Positions 1 to 8,719 of a stretch of DNA of 64,000 nt are shown here, piece after piece (position 1 is the stretch's first letter; the number at the start of each line of letters is the position of its first letter). Below the pieces are notes generated by a model that made no database searches, was not told where the DNA came from, and saw nothing but the letters and a program-made list of their open reading frames with translations. The stretch lies in assembly GCF_036077095.1 (NCBI RefSeq), contig NZ_CP107961.1, positions 496,001 through 560,000 on the forward strand, read 5' to 3'. Source of the stretch: Streptomyces sp. NBC_00376. GTDB taxonomy: Bacteria; Actinomycetota; Actinomycetes; Streptomycetales; Streptomycetaceae. A program made the position numbers and the translations under genes.

Positions 1-76
1 AGCTACACCGGCCACCGCCGGCGCTCCTGCCGCCTCAGCACCTGACCCCGGCCATGCCGAGCAGGTCAGCAATTGG

Positions 77-823
77 GTGATCTGCGATCATGTCGAGATG
101 TCGATCACTGTCTCCGTGCCGTGCCCGACGTGTTCGGGGCGCGCCCGGCCTGCCTGGTCGGAGAGTCCTGCGCCGCGCTGGGCCGCGCTGGCTGGCACAG
201 CGCGTGTGGAGTGGGCGGACGGCACTCTTTGCGGCCTGCCGCTGGACTCGCGTGAGCTGTTCCCCAGGGCGGAGTCGCTGCCGCTGCCCGGCGAGGAGCG
301 GGTGGTCAGGGTGCACGGGCCCTTCCTCGCCGATGACCGAGTCCCGTTCTGGGCGCTGTTCGAGCCTGCTCTTGCCGCGCTGAACGGGCTGGACGAATAT
401 CCGGAGTTGATGCGGAACTGTGCGCTGATCGCTTGCACGCCCCTTGCCGTGCTCGCCCGGGGAAGCGGGTACGCCTGGTTGCGAGTCCGAGTGGAGGAGC
501 TCACGAAGCTGCGCGAGGCCGCAGACAGAATCCCGCCCTCGACTGCCGGCTCATTGGAAGACTTGCTCCCTGCGGATGGGGCCCGGATGACGTCCAGCCA
601 GGACGCTTCGGGCGGCCTGCGCTACTACGAATGGTCGATTCAGAGCAACATCGGGCGCTGGGCGGTGTGCACAGACGACGAGCACGGCATGGCTGTCCTG
701 CTCTACGGGGAGTGGGCTTTCGATCAGGACGACGTCGCTCTTGGCCATCGTCCGCTCTCCCCGTCCGAGACCGCCCTGCTGCGGGCCGCGTGGCCCGACC
801 CGCGCCCCGGCCGCAACGGATGA
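77..823 (+). CDS. hypothetical protein, about 248 aa
   Basis: I do not recognise this protein. It starts at GTG 77 or at ATG 98 (MSITVS...); the second gives a cleaner N terminus but neither has a strong Shine-Dalgarno. An early CPTC pair (CPTCSG) could bind zinc. The rest is a mixed alpha/beta, acidic, soluble protein with no signal peptide or membrane segment. Its centre is rich in aromatic residues (YYEWSIQSNIGRW), as in many small streptomycete immunity-like or DUF proteins, but that comparison is weak. It stands alone: a MITE-like element lies about 150 bp downstream. Codon use is typical of Streptomyces, which supports it as a real gene. Confidence 0.6.
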   Translation: MICDHVEMSITVSVPCPTCSGRARPAWSESPAPRWAALAGTARVEWADGTLCGLPLDSRELFPRAESLPLPGEERVVRVHGPFLADDRVPFWALFEPALAALNGLDEYPELMRNCALIACTPLAVLARGSGYAWLRVRVEELTKLREAADRIPPSTAGSLEDLLPADGARMTSSQDASGGLRYYEWSIQSNIGRWAVCTDDEHGMAVLLYGEWAFDQDDVALGHRPLSPSETALLRAAWPDPRPGRNG

Positions 824-974
824 TCCACTGCCCGAGTGCCAAGAGCGGCAGCCACAGCCGGGCCGGGTCTGGTGCCCGGCTGTTCTGAAGCGGAGCCGGA
901 GCGCTGAGGTCTGCAAGGCTGGTCGGGCGGCTGGCTTCGTTCACTTCAAGGGACAGCATTTGTTGGTGAGTTTG

Positions 975-1115
975 GGTTCTGGCACAACTTCTGTGATTAC
1001 GGCCTGTCGATCGCTGCGCCGGCTCGGGATGCGCGCGGAAACAACAGGTCAGCGGGTTGACCCAGCGTGAGTACGAGAAGAGGCAGAGCGGCATCACAGA
1101 AGTTGTGCCAGAACC
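975..1115. mobile_element. MITE-like element A, 141 bp with 23-bp perfect inverted repeats
   Basis: The ends 975-997 and 1093-1115 are perfect 23-bp inverted repeats beginning GGTTCTGGCACAACTTCTGT. They are flanked by an exact 8-bp direct repeat, TGAGTTTG, at 967-974 and 1116-1123, which marks a transposition event. The 95-bp interior has no coding capacity. A second element of nearly the same size and end sequence lies at 57146-57287. An 8-bp duplication is used by several transposase families (ISL3 and IS256 among them), so I do not name the autonomous partner. Confidence 0.85.
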
Positions 1116-1166
1116 TGAGTTTGGGCAGCAGAATGGTGCGAGCGGCAACCGGAATGTTCACGAAAT

Positions 1167-1739
1167 TCAGCGGTGCCTCGTGGGATCAGTCGACGACCCG
1201 AGGTCGTCGGGCAGCAGGGAGAACAGAACCAGGTCGACTCGAGCTCCGTGCACGAAACCAGCGTTTCGCAAGTTGCCTTCGCGGTGGAAGCCAGCCTTGA
1301 GTGCAACTGCCTGGGACGCGGTGTTTCCGGTGGCTGCTCGCAGTTCCATTCGTTGGAAGTGCTGGCTGGTCAGGAGCCAGTGCGCCAGCGTGCGGGTTGC
1401 TTCGGCTGCGATGCCGTGACCGCGCGCCCAGGGTGACACCCAGTAGCCAACTTCGCTCACCAGCGCTCGCCAGTCCGTTTTCTTCAAGCCGACTTGGCCC
1501 ATCAGGCGCTCGGTGCTGGCGTCGGTGATGGCGAATTGGATGCCGTCGCCGCTGTCCCGCATCGCGCGTGCAGTGGTTGTGCACCAGGCTGTGGCATCGT
1601 CCAGCGTGTAGGGCTGGGGAAGCGGAAGCCATTGTTGAGTGAGGGAGTCCGAGCAGCTTGCGTGTGTGTCCGGGATGTCGCTGCTGTCGAACGCGCGGAG
1701 GATCAGTCGTCTGCTGTGCAAAACCGTCTCGGGGAACAT
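1167..1739 (-). CDS. GNAT family N-acetyltransferase (RimJ/RimL-like)
   Basis: This is a single-domain acetyltransferase of about 190 aa, likely to move an acetyl group from acetyl-CoA to an amino group of a protein N terminus or small molecule. The N terminus (ETVLHSRRLILRAFDSSDIPD) is the usual first strand and helix of RimJ/RimL proteins. The core shows VSEVGYWVSPWARGHGIAAEA, where RGHGIA is the acetyl-CoA pyrophosphate loop, and NTASQAVALKAGFHREG, the conserved NxxSxxxxxKxGF segment. The ATG at 1739 is preferred over an upstream in-frame start because family homology begins there. The substrate cannot be told. A MITE lies just beyond its 3' end and a decayed IS21 upstream. Confidence 0.85.
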   Translation of the reverse strand: MFPETVLHSRRLILRAFDSSDIPDTHASCSDSLTQQWLPLPQPYTLDDATAWCTTTARAMRDSGDGIQFAITDASTERLMGQVGLKKTDWRALVSEVGYWVSPWARGHGIAAEATRTLAHWLLTSQHFQRMELRAATGNTASQAVALKAGFHREGNLRNAGFVHGARVDLVLFSLLPDDLGSSTDPTRHR

Positions 1740-1840
1740 ATCCGGCTCCGTCCGCAACCGACCGACTGGTCCGAGAGACGGTAACAAGGGCCGCCGGTCC
1801 GTAGATCGGCGGCCTGGTCAGAAGCGAAACAGGCTGCCAG

Positions 1841-2700
1841 TCAGCTGGCTGCGACTTGCTCTTCGGCTTGCGCTCGTGTGCTGGCGAGGCGGTAGGAGTC
1901 GGTGCCGGTCTCGATGATCGTGCCGTTGAACGTGAGGCGGTCGACGATGGTCGCGCAGAGGCGGGGGTCGGTGAAGGCAGGGTGCCGGCCCGCAGTGCGG
2001 TGGCCAGGCCCGCGACGACATGCTCGTGGGCGAGGTGCCGGTTCAGCAGGAGGACCTCGATCAGCGCCCGGCTGCCGTCGCGCTCGCCGTGGAGCTTGCG
2101 GGCTGGGCCCACCAGGCGTTGTGGACCGGGGTGAACTTGCCTGCGGAGCGGGCCTGTTCCAGGGCCGTGGCACCGGGGAAGGCACCGGGCTTGCGGATGA
2201 GGGCTTCGAGATAGTGGTCCAGATCCAGGCGACAGCTGCCCTTCGCGATCAGCCTCTCGTGCCGGGCCACTTCGACGTTCTTGTCGTAAACCACCAGATG
2301 AGAGGCGTGCAGGACGACGCGCACCCGCTTGCCGATGAGGCGGGCCGGGACCGAGCAGCGGTTGGTGCGGACGGCGATCTGGCTGTAGCGGTCGACACGT
2401 GGCGTGAACAGTCGGCCGGTTTCGAATGGCTCCTGGGGCAGCGGCATCAGCAACGGCTGTTCGACGGCAAAGTACTCATCAACGGTCCGTGGCCGTGAGC
2501 CGATCCGGCGGTGCCCGTCGTGCAGGTCCCACTGGTCGACCATCTCGTTCAGCTCGGCGAGGGAGTCGACTTCCGGGACGGGGGTGAAGTGGTTGCGGCG
2601 GAAGTAGCCGATCATCCCTTCGACGCTGCCTTTCTCGTGGGCGCCTTCGATGCCTGGGCGGCAGTAGAAGCTCTCGATGTTGATCTTCCGTGGGTTCAGG
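1841..2700 (-). pseudogene. IS21 family remnant (istA C-terminal part and istB tail)
   Basis: Reading leftward from about 2700, the sequence encodes the C-terminal part of an IstA transposase (IEGAHEKGSVEGMIGYFRRNHFTP, then VARHERLIAKGSCRLDLDHYLEALIRKPGAFPGA). A frameshift near 2100 follows (ARKLHGERDGSRALIEVLLLNRHL). Next comes only the last 35 or so residues of the IstB ATPase (IVDRLTFNGTIIETGTDSYR), so most of istB is deleted. The istA N terminus, with the catalytic DDE residues, is missing beyond 2700. No terminal repeats were recognised. It is dead and serves as evidence of past transposition. Confidence 0.8.
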
Positions 2701-2950
2701 AAAACTGAAGGCTCCGTAGCGCGAACTCAGGGGCTCGATGGGAACTCTGCTGCGTGAAAGGGGCGGGTTGCCACAGCGGAGAACAGGTAGTGGGCGACGG
2801 ACCTGGACCCGATGTCGGCGTACACCTCGAAGTCTCACCTGCGTACAGGTGAACGTGCCCGGTCGAGTGCCGCCGCATCGCGTGGAGCAGATGGCCTGGC
2901 AGCGTCGCATTGTGCGCCATGACAGTAGATCGGCGGCGCCGGAAACTTGT

Positions 2951-3709
2951 GTGACAAAGCCGCGAGCCCTTGGCACAATCGGTCAGTTGCCCTGCCCTGC
3001 CCGGTTCTGGAGGAACGTCACGGCTGTCAATTACGAGCTTGCTCCGGCCTGGTTGCCGTGGTCTGCCGTCGATCCCGACCTGATTGCCTTCGACTGGGAC
3101 GATGAGGAGGGCTCTCAGGTCGCCACAGTGATCGCCTCGATGGTTCCTCCTGCCGGCGCCGGGTGGGATGAGAGACATCGCTTTACCACCGAGGTCACGG
3201 CGCTTCTGGCGGCCCGATACGGCCGATGGGCCTGCGGATGGCATTGGGCGGTCGGCGAGGGCGGTGGTGGTGGCGTCGTCACCAGCTGGTGCTGCACCTC
3301 CCATTCCGTGGGCGAGCCCGCAGCGACGGCCGCCAAGGTGGTCGCGTCACTGCTGGAGTGGCGCGACTGGCTGGAGGAGCTGGCCGAGCGGTTCGCGCAG
3401 ATGGCGCCGCCCGCCGAGGCGGATGCCGATGGTCGCAGTTGGCACCTGGAACGGGCGGCTACCCGACTGGTGACGGTGGTAGTGGACCGCACGGGTGCCG
3501 AATGCGGCTGGTATGGCCTCTGCCACACGGTTCTCACGTGGTTCCTCTCCTCCACGGGCATGGGGCTGGAGACTGCGAAGCAAGCGGTCGACACTGCGAT
3601 TGGTGGACGGTTCAAGAGCTGGACCGAACCGTCGCGCACCTTGGTCGACTCCGTAGGAGAGGATCTCGCCGTAGGCCTGACCGGAGAGCAGCCTTACCGT
3701 GACCGCTGA
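2951..3709 (+). CDS. hypothetical protein upstream of and coupled to a Fic protein
   Basis: I do not recognise the family. GTG 2951 or TTG 2987 are the plausible starts; a GGAGG follows soon after and the protein-like composition begins around NYELAPAWLPWSAVDPDLIAFDWDDEE. It is soluble, Trp-rich and acidic, with a Gly-rich loop (GEGGGGGVVTSWCC) near the middle and a helical part (EWRDWLEELAERFAQM). Its stop at 3707-3709 overlaps the Fic start at 3699 by 11 bp, so the two are translationally coupled. Toxin-like Fic proteins are often encoded with a small partner or antitoxin; this one is larger than the usual antitoxins and I see no clear inhibitory (S/T)xxxE(G/N) motif, so a partner role is inference. 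Confidence 0.65.
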   Translation: MTKPRALGTIGQLPCPARFWRNVTAVNYELAPAWLPWSAVDPDLIAFDWDDEEGSQVATVIASMVPPAGAGWDERHRFTTEVTALLAARYGRWACGWHWAVGEGGGGGVVTSWCCTSHSVGEPAATAAKVVASLLEWRDWLEELAERFAQMAPPAEADADGRSWHLERAATRLVTVVVDRTGAECGWYGLCHTVLTWFLSSTGMGLETAKQAVDTAIGGRFKSWTEPSRTLVDSVGEDLAVGLTGEQPYRDR

Positions 3710-4334
3710 CGCCTTGGCCGCCTGGTGCCATGTCAGGAACCAGGTCGACTGGGCTTCAGTGGTCGGTGAGACGCCGGCCCCGGTCGAGGCGACCGTGGAC
3801 GGCCTCGGCACCTGGTGCGATGCGGGAGGCCGTTCCTCGAATCCGGCTCGAGGCGACCGACTACTCGCGGCGCTGGCTCAATCGCGCACCGACGCTTCCC
3901 GTAAGCGCCCCCTCACCTGCGTGCTTCTGGCTAAATGGCAGCGGCTTGTCCTCGGCCAGCCCGACGTGTCGTTCCGGCAAGGCGATGCGTTCGCTAAGGG
4001 CGGCCGTGAACGCTATGCACTTACGCCGCACACCCAGCGGGACTTTGAGCACTGTCTGCGCGATAGCGCCGACCCGAGAGTCCCCCTGGCCTCCCGTGCG
4101 GCCAGGGCCTACCTGGACGTCGCCTTCTTTCACCCCTTCCCGGATGGCAACGCCCGCCTTGCCATGCTCACCCTCGCCTACGTCTTGGAGCTGGAGGGAG
4201 TTCGGCTGGATCAGACCGGCCCCTTGCAGACCACGCGTTACGCGGACGACGCCGTCGGCGCGGCAGACCTGGCTGCCCTGGTCTCCGTCCTCATCCGCTC
4301 GACCCATCACCGTGCGACCAGAGCCCGTTGCTGA
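3699..4334 (+). CDS. Fic/DOC family protein
   Basis: Fic proteins usually transfer AMP from ATP to a hydroxyl side chain of a target protein. This 211-aa protein carries the catalytic motif as HPFPDGNAR at about residues 145-153, against the family consensus HxFx(D/E)GNGRxxR. The His and the DGN anion-binding loop are kept; the second glycine is Ala, a substitution seen in Doc-like members, and the distal Arg is replaced (RLAML). The preceding helix (RAARAYLDVAFF) also fits the fold. SVVGET at residues 20-25 loosely resembles the inhibitory (S/T)xxxE(G/N) helix but lacks the final G/N. The GTG start overlaps the upstream gene by 11 bp. Confidence 0.85.
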   Translation: MTADALAAWCHVRNQVDWASVVGETPAPVEATVDGLGTWCDAGGRSSNPARGDRLLAALAQSRTDASRKRPLTCVLLAKWQRLVLGQPDVSFRQGDAFAKGGRERYALTPHTQRDFEHCLRDSADPRVPLASRAARAYLDVAFFHPFPDGNARLAMLTLAYVLELEGVRLDQTGPLQTTRYADDAVGAADLAALVSVLIRSTHHRATRARC

Positions 4335-4512
4335 GAGCGCAACCTCCCATCAGGTTCCCTTGACCTTGACCAGTCTGGCCGGGGGGTGAGCACGTATATC
4401 CGTACGCGGCTGCGCACGTCGATTGATGTGTACGTCGACACCCGACTCAGGTGGAGAATGGTGGGCGTCAGCCCATGACCGCGATCCGGCGGCAGTTGCG
4501 GGAGACTGTGGG

Positions 4513-5175
4513 GTGCCTACCTCCAGATCGCTTGCAACCTCCGACGAGATACGTGCGTATCTCATCGATCAGTTGAATCTCGCCCTGCGTCGTCCCGGAG
4601 TGTTCGGGAACGAGCTGGCCTTGCGCATGCTGATGGATCACTTGCTGTTCGTGGAGCGCCAGCCCGAGGCATTGGCCGAGCAGCAGCGTGTCTGGGAAGA
4701 GCGCGGTGCCTGGTCCAGTACCGGCGTCGCGGGGGTGTTCCGCGATCAGATCCCGGACCGCTATTACGAGTACGGCATTGCCTCGGTGTATGCCGAGTTC
4801 GCACACCGCCGCGGCTGGCTGAAGCCCGACCGTGTGTTGAACCCTGCCGAATACGCAGTCCTGCAGGGTGCGGTCCGCCAGTGGGCGGGCGAGGACCGCG
4901 TGTGGACGGACGTCGTCGACAAGTTCGGTACCCCGTCCATGTTGTTCGGCAGCAACAATCGCTTTTACGGCAAGACTCTCGGCTACCTGACTGAGAACCC
5001 GGAGGAACCGATGGTGTCCTTCCATCTCTGGAGCGGCAGTGCTCCGGGAGCCGAGCAATCGTGGCCACCTGAGCACGAAGAACCCCTCCTGCTTGCAGTG
5101 CGCTTCGGAACGGGGCTCTTCGGCCAGACCTTCACCTTCACCCCGGAGGGCCGGCGACGGCTCCCTGTGGAGTAA
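4513..5175 (+). CDS. hypothetical protein, about 220 aa
   Basis: This family is not recognised. The frame is open from 4423, but GTG 4513 with a GGAG 9 bp upstream (4501) gives a better N terminus, VPTSRSLATSDEIRAYLIDQLNLALRRPGVFG. The protein is soluble. It has a helical N half with aromatic-rich blocks (RDQIPDRYYEYGIASVYAEFAHRRGW) and a C half of beta type (LFGSNNRFYGKTLGYLTENPEEPMVSFHLW). The layout is like proteins called hypothetical in many Streptomyces accessory regions. It converges on an integrase remnant only about 10 bp downstream. Confidence 0.65.
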   Translation: MPTSRSLATSDEIRAYLIDQLNLALRRPGVFGNELALRMLMDHLLFVERQPEALAEQQRVWEERGAWSSTGVAGVFRDQIPDRYYEYGIASVYAEFAHRRGWLKPDRVLNPAEYAVLQGAVRQWAGEDRVWTDVVDKFGTPSMLFGSNNRFYGKTLGYLTENPEEPMVSFHLWSGSAPGAEQSWPPEHEEPLLLAVRFGTGLFGQTFTFTPEGRRRLPVE

Positions 5176-5185
5176 AAACTCGAGA

Positions 5186-5740
5186 TCAGAGGGTGTTCGG
5201 TGCCTGCTCTGCTTCCGATTCCGTCACTGCGCTGGTGTAGCGGAGGCTGGCCTTGGCGCCGAGGGAGAAGGCGTGCGCGAGATGAAGGGGGCGCCGTTGG
5301 CGATGGCTTCTTCGAGGATGCGGTCCTGCCTCAGCTGGTCGACGCCCATGGGCAATTCTTTGACCAGCCTGTCCATCCAGAACGTGCCCACCGCCGTTGT
5401 TGTGGTGGCGGTGTTCCTGGTGATCAGCAGATGTGGGTTGGCGCTGTTCGACCATCGGCGGTGACGGTAGGCGAGATACTCGCCGATCGCCTCGGCGGTG
5501 TAGTCGTCCAGGGGACGGTTCAAGCCCCCAGGGTCGAGTCGCCGTCCGGGCAGGTCCACTTGCTCCACCAGCATCGAGCGAATCTGGCGGGCGGGCAGCG
5601 CATGGATACCGGACAGGGCCACGACCACGCGAAGGGCCGGATCCTGCAGTGCGGCATGAACGACGGACTCCACCTGGTCCGCGGTGAGTGTTGCGGGGAT
5701 TTTGATCGCGGTCTTGCCGCCCTTACTGACTTCGGCTCGT
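5186..5740 (-). pseudogene. tyrosine recombinase/phage integrase C-terminal fragment
   Basis: Read leftward, this is the C-terminal catalytic part of a site-specific integrase: AIKIPATLTADQVESVVHAALQDPALRVVVALSGIHALPARQIRSMLVEQVDL, then DDYTAEAIGEYLAYRHRRWSNSANPHLLITRNTA. The last part shows a frameshift near 5290 before SLRYTSAVTESEAEQ, which resembles the final LGISPKTAxRYTxA helix. The catalytic Arg region is represented by SGIHALPARQIR, with the expected Arg apparently changed. The 5' part is cut off by the IS630 element whose left end is at 5726. No attachment site could be found. Confidence 0.65.
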
Positions 5741-6225
5741 CAGGGTGAGGCTGGGTGGTCGAGGGTGAGGCCGGTGCCGGCTATGAAGCCGTCGAGGGTG
5801 TCGGGCCGGTACTGGAGGCGTTTGAGCCGGTTGCGGACGAGCGTTTCCAGGCGGTCGAGGGCGACGACGGCGAGGTTGGCCAGGCTGCGTTTGACGTGTG
5901 CCCATACCCACTCGACGGGGTTGAGGTCGGGGGAGTAGGCGGGCAGCAGGAACACCGTCAGCCATGCACGCTCGGCGATCAGCTCACGCATGGCGTGGGA
6001 GACGTGGGTGTTCAGGCGGTCCCAGACCAGCACGATCGGTGCTTTGACGAGTTGGTGGACACCGTCGATCAGTGCGATGAAGTCGCGCTCGCTCATGCTG
6101 CGGCGCTTGCCTCTGCCGGCGGGGTGGGTACGCAGGCGGTGGCACAGACGGGTGCGGGAACCGGGCCGCATGGCAAGCAGTCCGGCCACCGACAGCCGTC
6201 CCGAGCGTCGCCCGCTCACCGTCAC
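5740..6225 (-). CDS. IS630 transposase, second frame (DDE catalytic part)
   Basis: This frame carries the catalytic half of the IS630 transposase. VLVWDRLNTHVSHAM holds the second Asp and LLPAYSPDLNPVEWVWAHVKR the final Glu. The first Asp (EDEAG) is also in this frame but upstream of the start at 6225, at about 6320, so a fusion product made by frameshifting is required for activity. The two frames overlap by 4 bp (6222-6225). The catalytic residues all look intact, so the element may still be mobile if frameshifting works. Confidence 0.8.
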   Translation of the reverse strand: MTVSGRRSGRLSVAGLLAMRPGSRTRLCHRLRTHPAGRGKRRSMSERDFIALIDGVHQLVKAPIVLVWDRLNTHVSHAMRELIAERAWLTVFLLPAYSPDLNPVEWVWAHVKRSLANLAVVALDRLETLVRNRLKRLQYRPDTLDGFIAGTGLTLDHPASP

Positions 6226-6818
6226 CTGCGGTGTGCGGCCGCGTCGGCCCCAGGTGCGTCCCCTGGGCGGCCTGCGGGTGAAGCCTGCCTCGTCCTCGAA
6301 GCAGACGTAGCCCCCGCAGGCCGCCCCGGCTCTTTTACCTCCGCCCAGGTCGCCTCCTTACAGACGGTGACGGCCTGCTCGTCGCGCTCGGCGCCCCGCC
6401 GCGCGGGGACCTGCGGGCTGAAGCCGAGCCGGTGCATCAGCCTCGTCGCGCCGGAGACGCTGTAGGAGACGTGGAACTTCCTGCCGATCAGCGTGGCGAC
6501 CCTTGCCGCGGTCCACACCTGGTCCTCCACCCAGCCGTGCGCGGCCGGACCCTGCTCCAGATACGCGGCCAGCTTCTCCAGACAGCGCTCGGACAGACGG
6601 CACCGCGATCCGCTCGGGCCACGGGAAGCCAGAGCCCGCACACCACCCTCCCGCCACAACTGGTGCCACTGGTAGGCCGACTTCCGGCTCACCCGCAGAC
6701 GCTGTGCCACCTCCAGCGGCTTGATGCCGTGCTCGAACAGCTCAGCCGCCTGCAGCCGTACCGACTCCCGGCGCAGCCGACCCGCAGCAGTCAGCCCGCC
6801 CCCATCCGCATACCTCAT
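6222..6818 (-). CDS. IS630 transposase, first frame (helix-turn-helix part)
   Basis: The first reading frame encodes the DNA-binding half of the transposase: MRYADGGGLTAAGRLRRESV, a helix-turn-helix (GIKPLEVAQRLRVSRKSAYQWHQLWREGG) and the segment VATLIGRKFHVSYSVSGATRLMHRLGFSPQ. After about residue 150 (AEVKEPGRPAGA) the true protein continues in the other frame, because the first catalytic motif FEDEAGFTRRPPRGRTW is encoded near 6320 in the frame of the downstream gene. The change happens in a G-rich stretch, so it is either programmed frameshifting, common in this family, or a mutation. The tail of this frame (ASRTRQASPAG...) is therefore not meaningful. Confidence 0.75.
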   Translation of the reverse strand: MRYADGGGLTAAGRLRRESVRLQAAELFEHGIKPLEVAQRLRVSRKSAYQWHQLWREGGVRALASRGPSGSRCRLSERCLEKLAAYLEQGPAAHGWVEDQVWTAARVATLIGRKFHVSYSVSGATRLMHRLGFSPQVPARRGAERDEQAVTVCKEATWAEVKEPGRPAGATSASRTRQASPAGRPGDAPGADAAAHRR

Positions 6819-7155
6819 CCACCACCGAATACAGCCACCACACCGAGCCCCTCAGAGACTTCGAGAAAGTTCACCCCAACGAGCCGAAGTCAGTATGCGA
6901 GCCCACCAGTCAACCGCCGCCACGATATGCCCGGTCGTTGATGCCCGCCGGGGTCTCAATGACGACTCGGAGCAGTAAGTCATTACGGCTCGGCTGCAGC
7001 ACGGCACCTGGAGATACGAGTTCACGAGTCGCCTCCCTGACGCAGCACCCATGCCCCGCGGCTCCGCGCCGGTCGCCGCCGCGCGATGCGGGCTGACCAG
7101 TCCCAAGGCCGGCATCGTCCTCAATTTCTGCTTGGGAACGACGCGCAGCCGGTTC

Positions 7156-8049
7156 TCAGACGACCAGGACCCGGCGCCCGCGCGTGTGACCGGTCTGGCT
7201 GTCGATGTGCGCCGCCGCGGCCTCGGCGAGCGTGTACGACTTCTCGACCGGGATGTGGAGCTTTCCCCGCGAGATGAGGCCGACGGCCTCGGCGAGCGCT
7301 TCCGGCACGCTCCCGGCCACGCCGGAGAATCGGACACCGAACTCCGGCGCGGCGAGGTCGGCGATGGAGATCACCTTCTGCGGATCCCCGGTCAGCTCGA
7401 CGAGCTCGCGGATCACGCCCGAGCCGGCCAGATCGAGAGCTGCGTCGACATGGCCGAGCCGCCGTACCCGCTCGACCCAGCCTTCGCCGTACGTCGTGGC
7501 GAGGGCACCCAGGCCGTGCAGGTAGTCCTGGTTCGCGGCTCCGGCCGTGCCGATCGCCCTGATGCCGCGGTCGCGGGCGATCTGCAGCACCGCCGATCCG
7601 ACTCCTCCGGACGCACCGCTGACCAGCAGCGTCTGCCCGGCCTGCACACCGACCTCGCGGATGATCCGCAGCGCGGTCTCCACCACGGAGGGGTATCCGG
7701 CCGCCTCTTCGAAGTTCAGTCCCTCGGGCATGCGGGCCCAGGCCGACAGCACGGCGAACTCGGCATAGGTGCTTGCGCCTTCGCCGAATACGTGGTCGCC
7801 GACCTCGACCTCTTCGACGCCCTGGCCGACCTCGTCCACCACCCCGGAGGCGTCCAGCCCGACTCCGGAAGGCAATTCGAGCGGATGGGCCTTCAGGATC
7901 TGGCCTTCGCGGATCCTCCAGTCGACGGGGTTCACACCCGCCGCCCGCACGGCGATGCGTACCTGGCCAGGGCCCGCGTGGGGCTCCTCGGCGTCGACGA
8001 GTCGCAGGACGTCCGGACCGCCGAACTCGTCAAAGCTCACTCTCTTCAT
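7156..8049 (-). CDS. zinc-independent MDR family NADP-dependent oxidoreductase (quinone reductase type)
   Basis: The protein belongs to the medium-chain reductase family, zeta-crystallin branch, which reduces quinones or enones with NADPH and needs no zinc. MKRVSFDEFGGPDVLRL is the usual N terminus, VRAAGVNPVDWRIREG the substrate-side motif, and LLVSGASGGVGSAVLQIARDRG the nucleotide-binding Rossmann motif, here GASGGVG. About 297 aa is slightly short for the family (typically 300-330). Start ATG 8049 is chosen over 8061 because homology begins MKRVSF. It is divergent from a TetR gene across 70 bp that holds a palindromic operator, so repression by that TetR is likely. Confidence 0.9.
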   Translation of the reverse strand: MKRVSFDEFGGPDVLRLVDAEEPHAGPGQVRIAVRAAGVNPVDWRIREGQILKAHPLELPSGVGLDASGVVDEVGQGVEEVEVGDHVFGEGASTYAEFAVLSAWARMPEGLNFEEAAGYPSVVETALRIIREVGVQAGQTLLVSGASGGVGSAVLQIARDRGIRAIGTAGAANQDYLHGLGALATTYGEGWVERVRRLGHVDAALDLAGSGVIRELVELTGDPQKVISIADLAAPEFGVRFSGVAGSVPEALAEAVGLISRGKLHIPVEKSYTLAEAAAAHIDSQTGHTRGRRVLVV

Positions 8050-8065
8050 TCCGTCGACCATAACC

Positions 8066-8076
8066 CTAACGGTTAG
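8066..8076. promoter_or_regulatory. probable TetR operator, CTAACGGTTAG
   Basis: The 11-bp odd palindrome CTAACGGTTAG lies in the 70-bp gap between the divergent oxidoreductase and TetR genes, extended on both sides by AAC/GTT half-site copies (AACCCTAACGGTTAGCGTTTAAC spans about 8062-8084). It is placed to control both promoters. Assignment to this TetR is inferred from position. Confidence 0.6.
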
Positions 8077-8119
8077 CGTTTAACAACGGTTGCGTTTTTG
8101 GATCTGGTAGCGTGAGAGT

Positions 8120-8719
8120 ATGACCGTGCCATCCGGGCGACGCGAACGCAAGAAGGCCGCGACCCGTCAGAAGATCGCCGACACCGCCCTGCGAATCTTC
8201 CTGGAACGCGGGTACGACAGGGTGGGCATCCGCGACGTGGCCGCCGAGGCCGACGTCGCCGTCACCACGGTCTTCTCCCACTTTTCCTCGAAAGAGGCCC
8301 TGGTGTTCGAGCAGGACCAAGACTTCGAGCAAAGCCTCACGCAGGCGGTCACCAACCGGGCACCGCACGAGCCGCTCATCCCCGCGCTGCGCCGGGAGAT
8401 CCAGGCCCTGGTGCGACATTGCACGGGGGACAGTGCCGCCCCGATCCGGCGCATGATCGATGAATCACCCGCCCTGCGCGAGTACGAGGAGTCGATGGGA
8501 CTGCGCCATGCAGAGTCGCTGGCGACGGCCATCGCCGCCGATCCCGACCTGTCACAGACCACAACGGCCTGCCGGACGATCGCGAGGTTCGTGATCGACG
8601 CCTACTCCCTGGCCCGTGACGCGGCCGATCCACAGACCGCGGTGGACGAGATCTTCCGGATGATCGAGGCCGCCTGGACCGTCACCTTCCCCTCCGGAAA
8701 TCCCACCGGCACGGCCTGA
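8120..8719 (+). CDS. TetR family transcriptional regulator
   Basis: This is a 199-aa one-component regulator. The N-terminal helix-turn-helix reads KKAATRQKIADTALRIFLERGYDRVGIRDVAAEADVAVTTVFSHFSSKEALV, residues about 10-60, a textbook TetR_N domain. The C-terminal ligand domain has the motif YEESMGLRHAESLATAIAADP seen in actinobacterial repressors of the AcrR type. The start ATG 8120 follows 40-odd bp after the operator. It faces away from the quinone-reductase-like gene at 7156-8049, its most likely target, with autoregulation. The ligand is unknown. Confidence 0.9.
   Translation: MTVPSGRRERKKAATRQKIADTALRIFLERGYDRVGIRDVAAEADVAVTTVFSHFSSKEALVFEQDQDFEQSLTQAVTNRAPHEPLIPALRREIQALVRHCTGDSAAPIRRMIDESPALREYEESMGLRHAESLATAIAADPDLSQTTTACRTIARFVIDAYSLARDAADPQTAVDEIFRMIEAAWTVTFPSGNPTGTA

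Larger units (their letters stand above)
5726..6893. mobile_element. IS630 family insertion sequence, 1168 bp, with TA duplication
   Basis: The ends 5726-5740 (CTGACTTCGGCTCGT) and 6879-6893 are perfect 15-bp inverted repeats, each flanked outside by TA (5724-5725 and 6894-6895), the target duplicated by IS630/Tc1 elements. It encloses the two transposase frames on the minus strand. It has interrupted the integrase fragment at its left end. A truncated relative lies at 47.68-48.1 kb. Confidence 0.85.
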
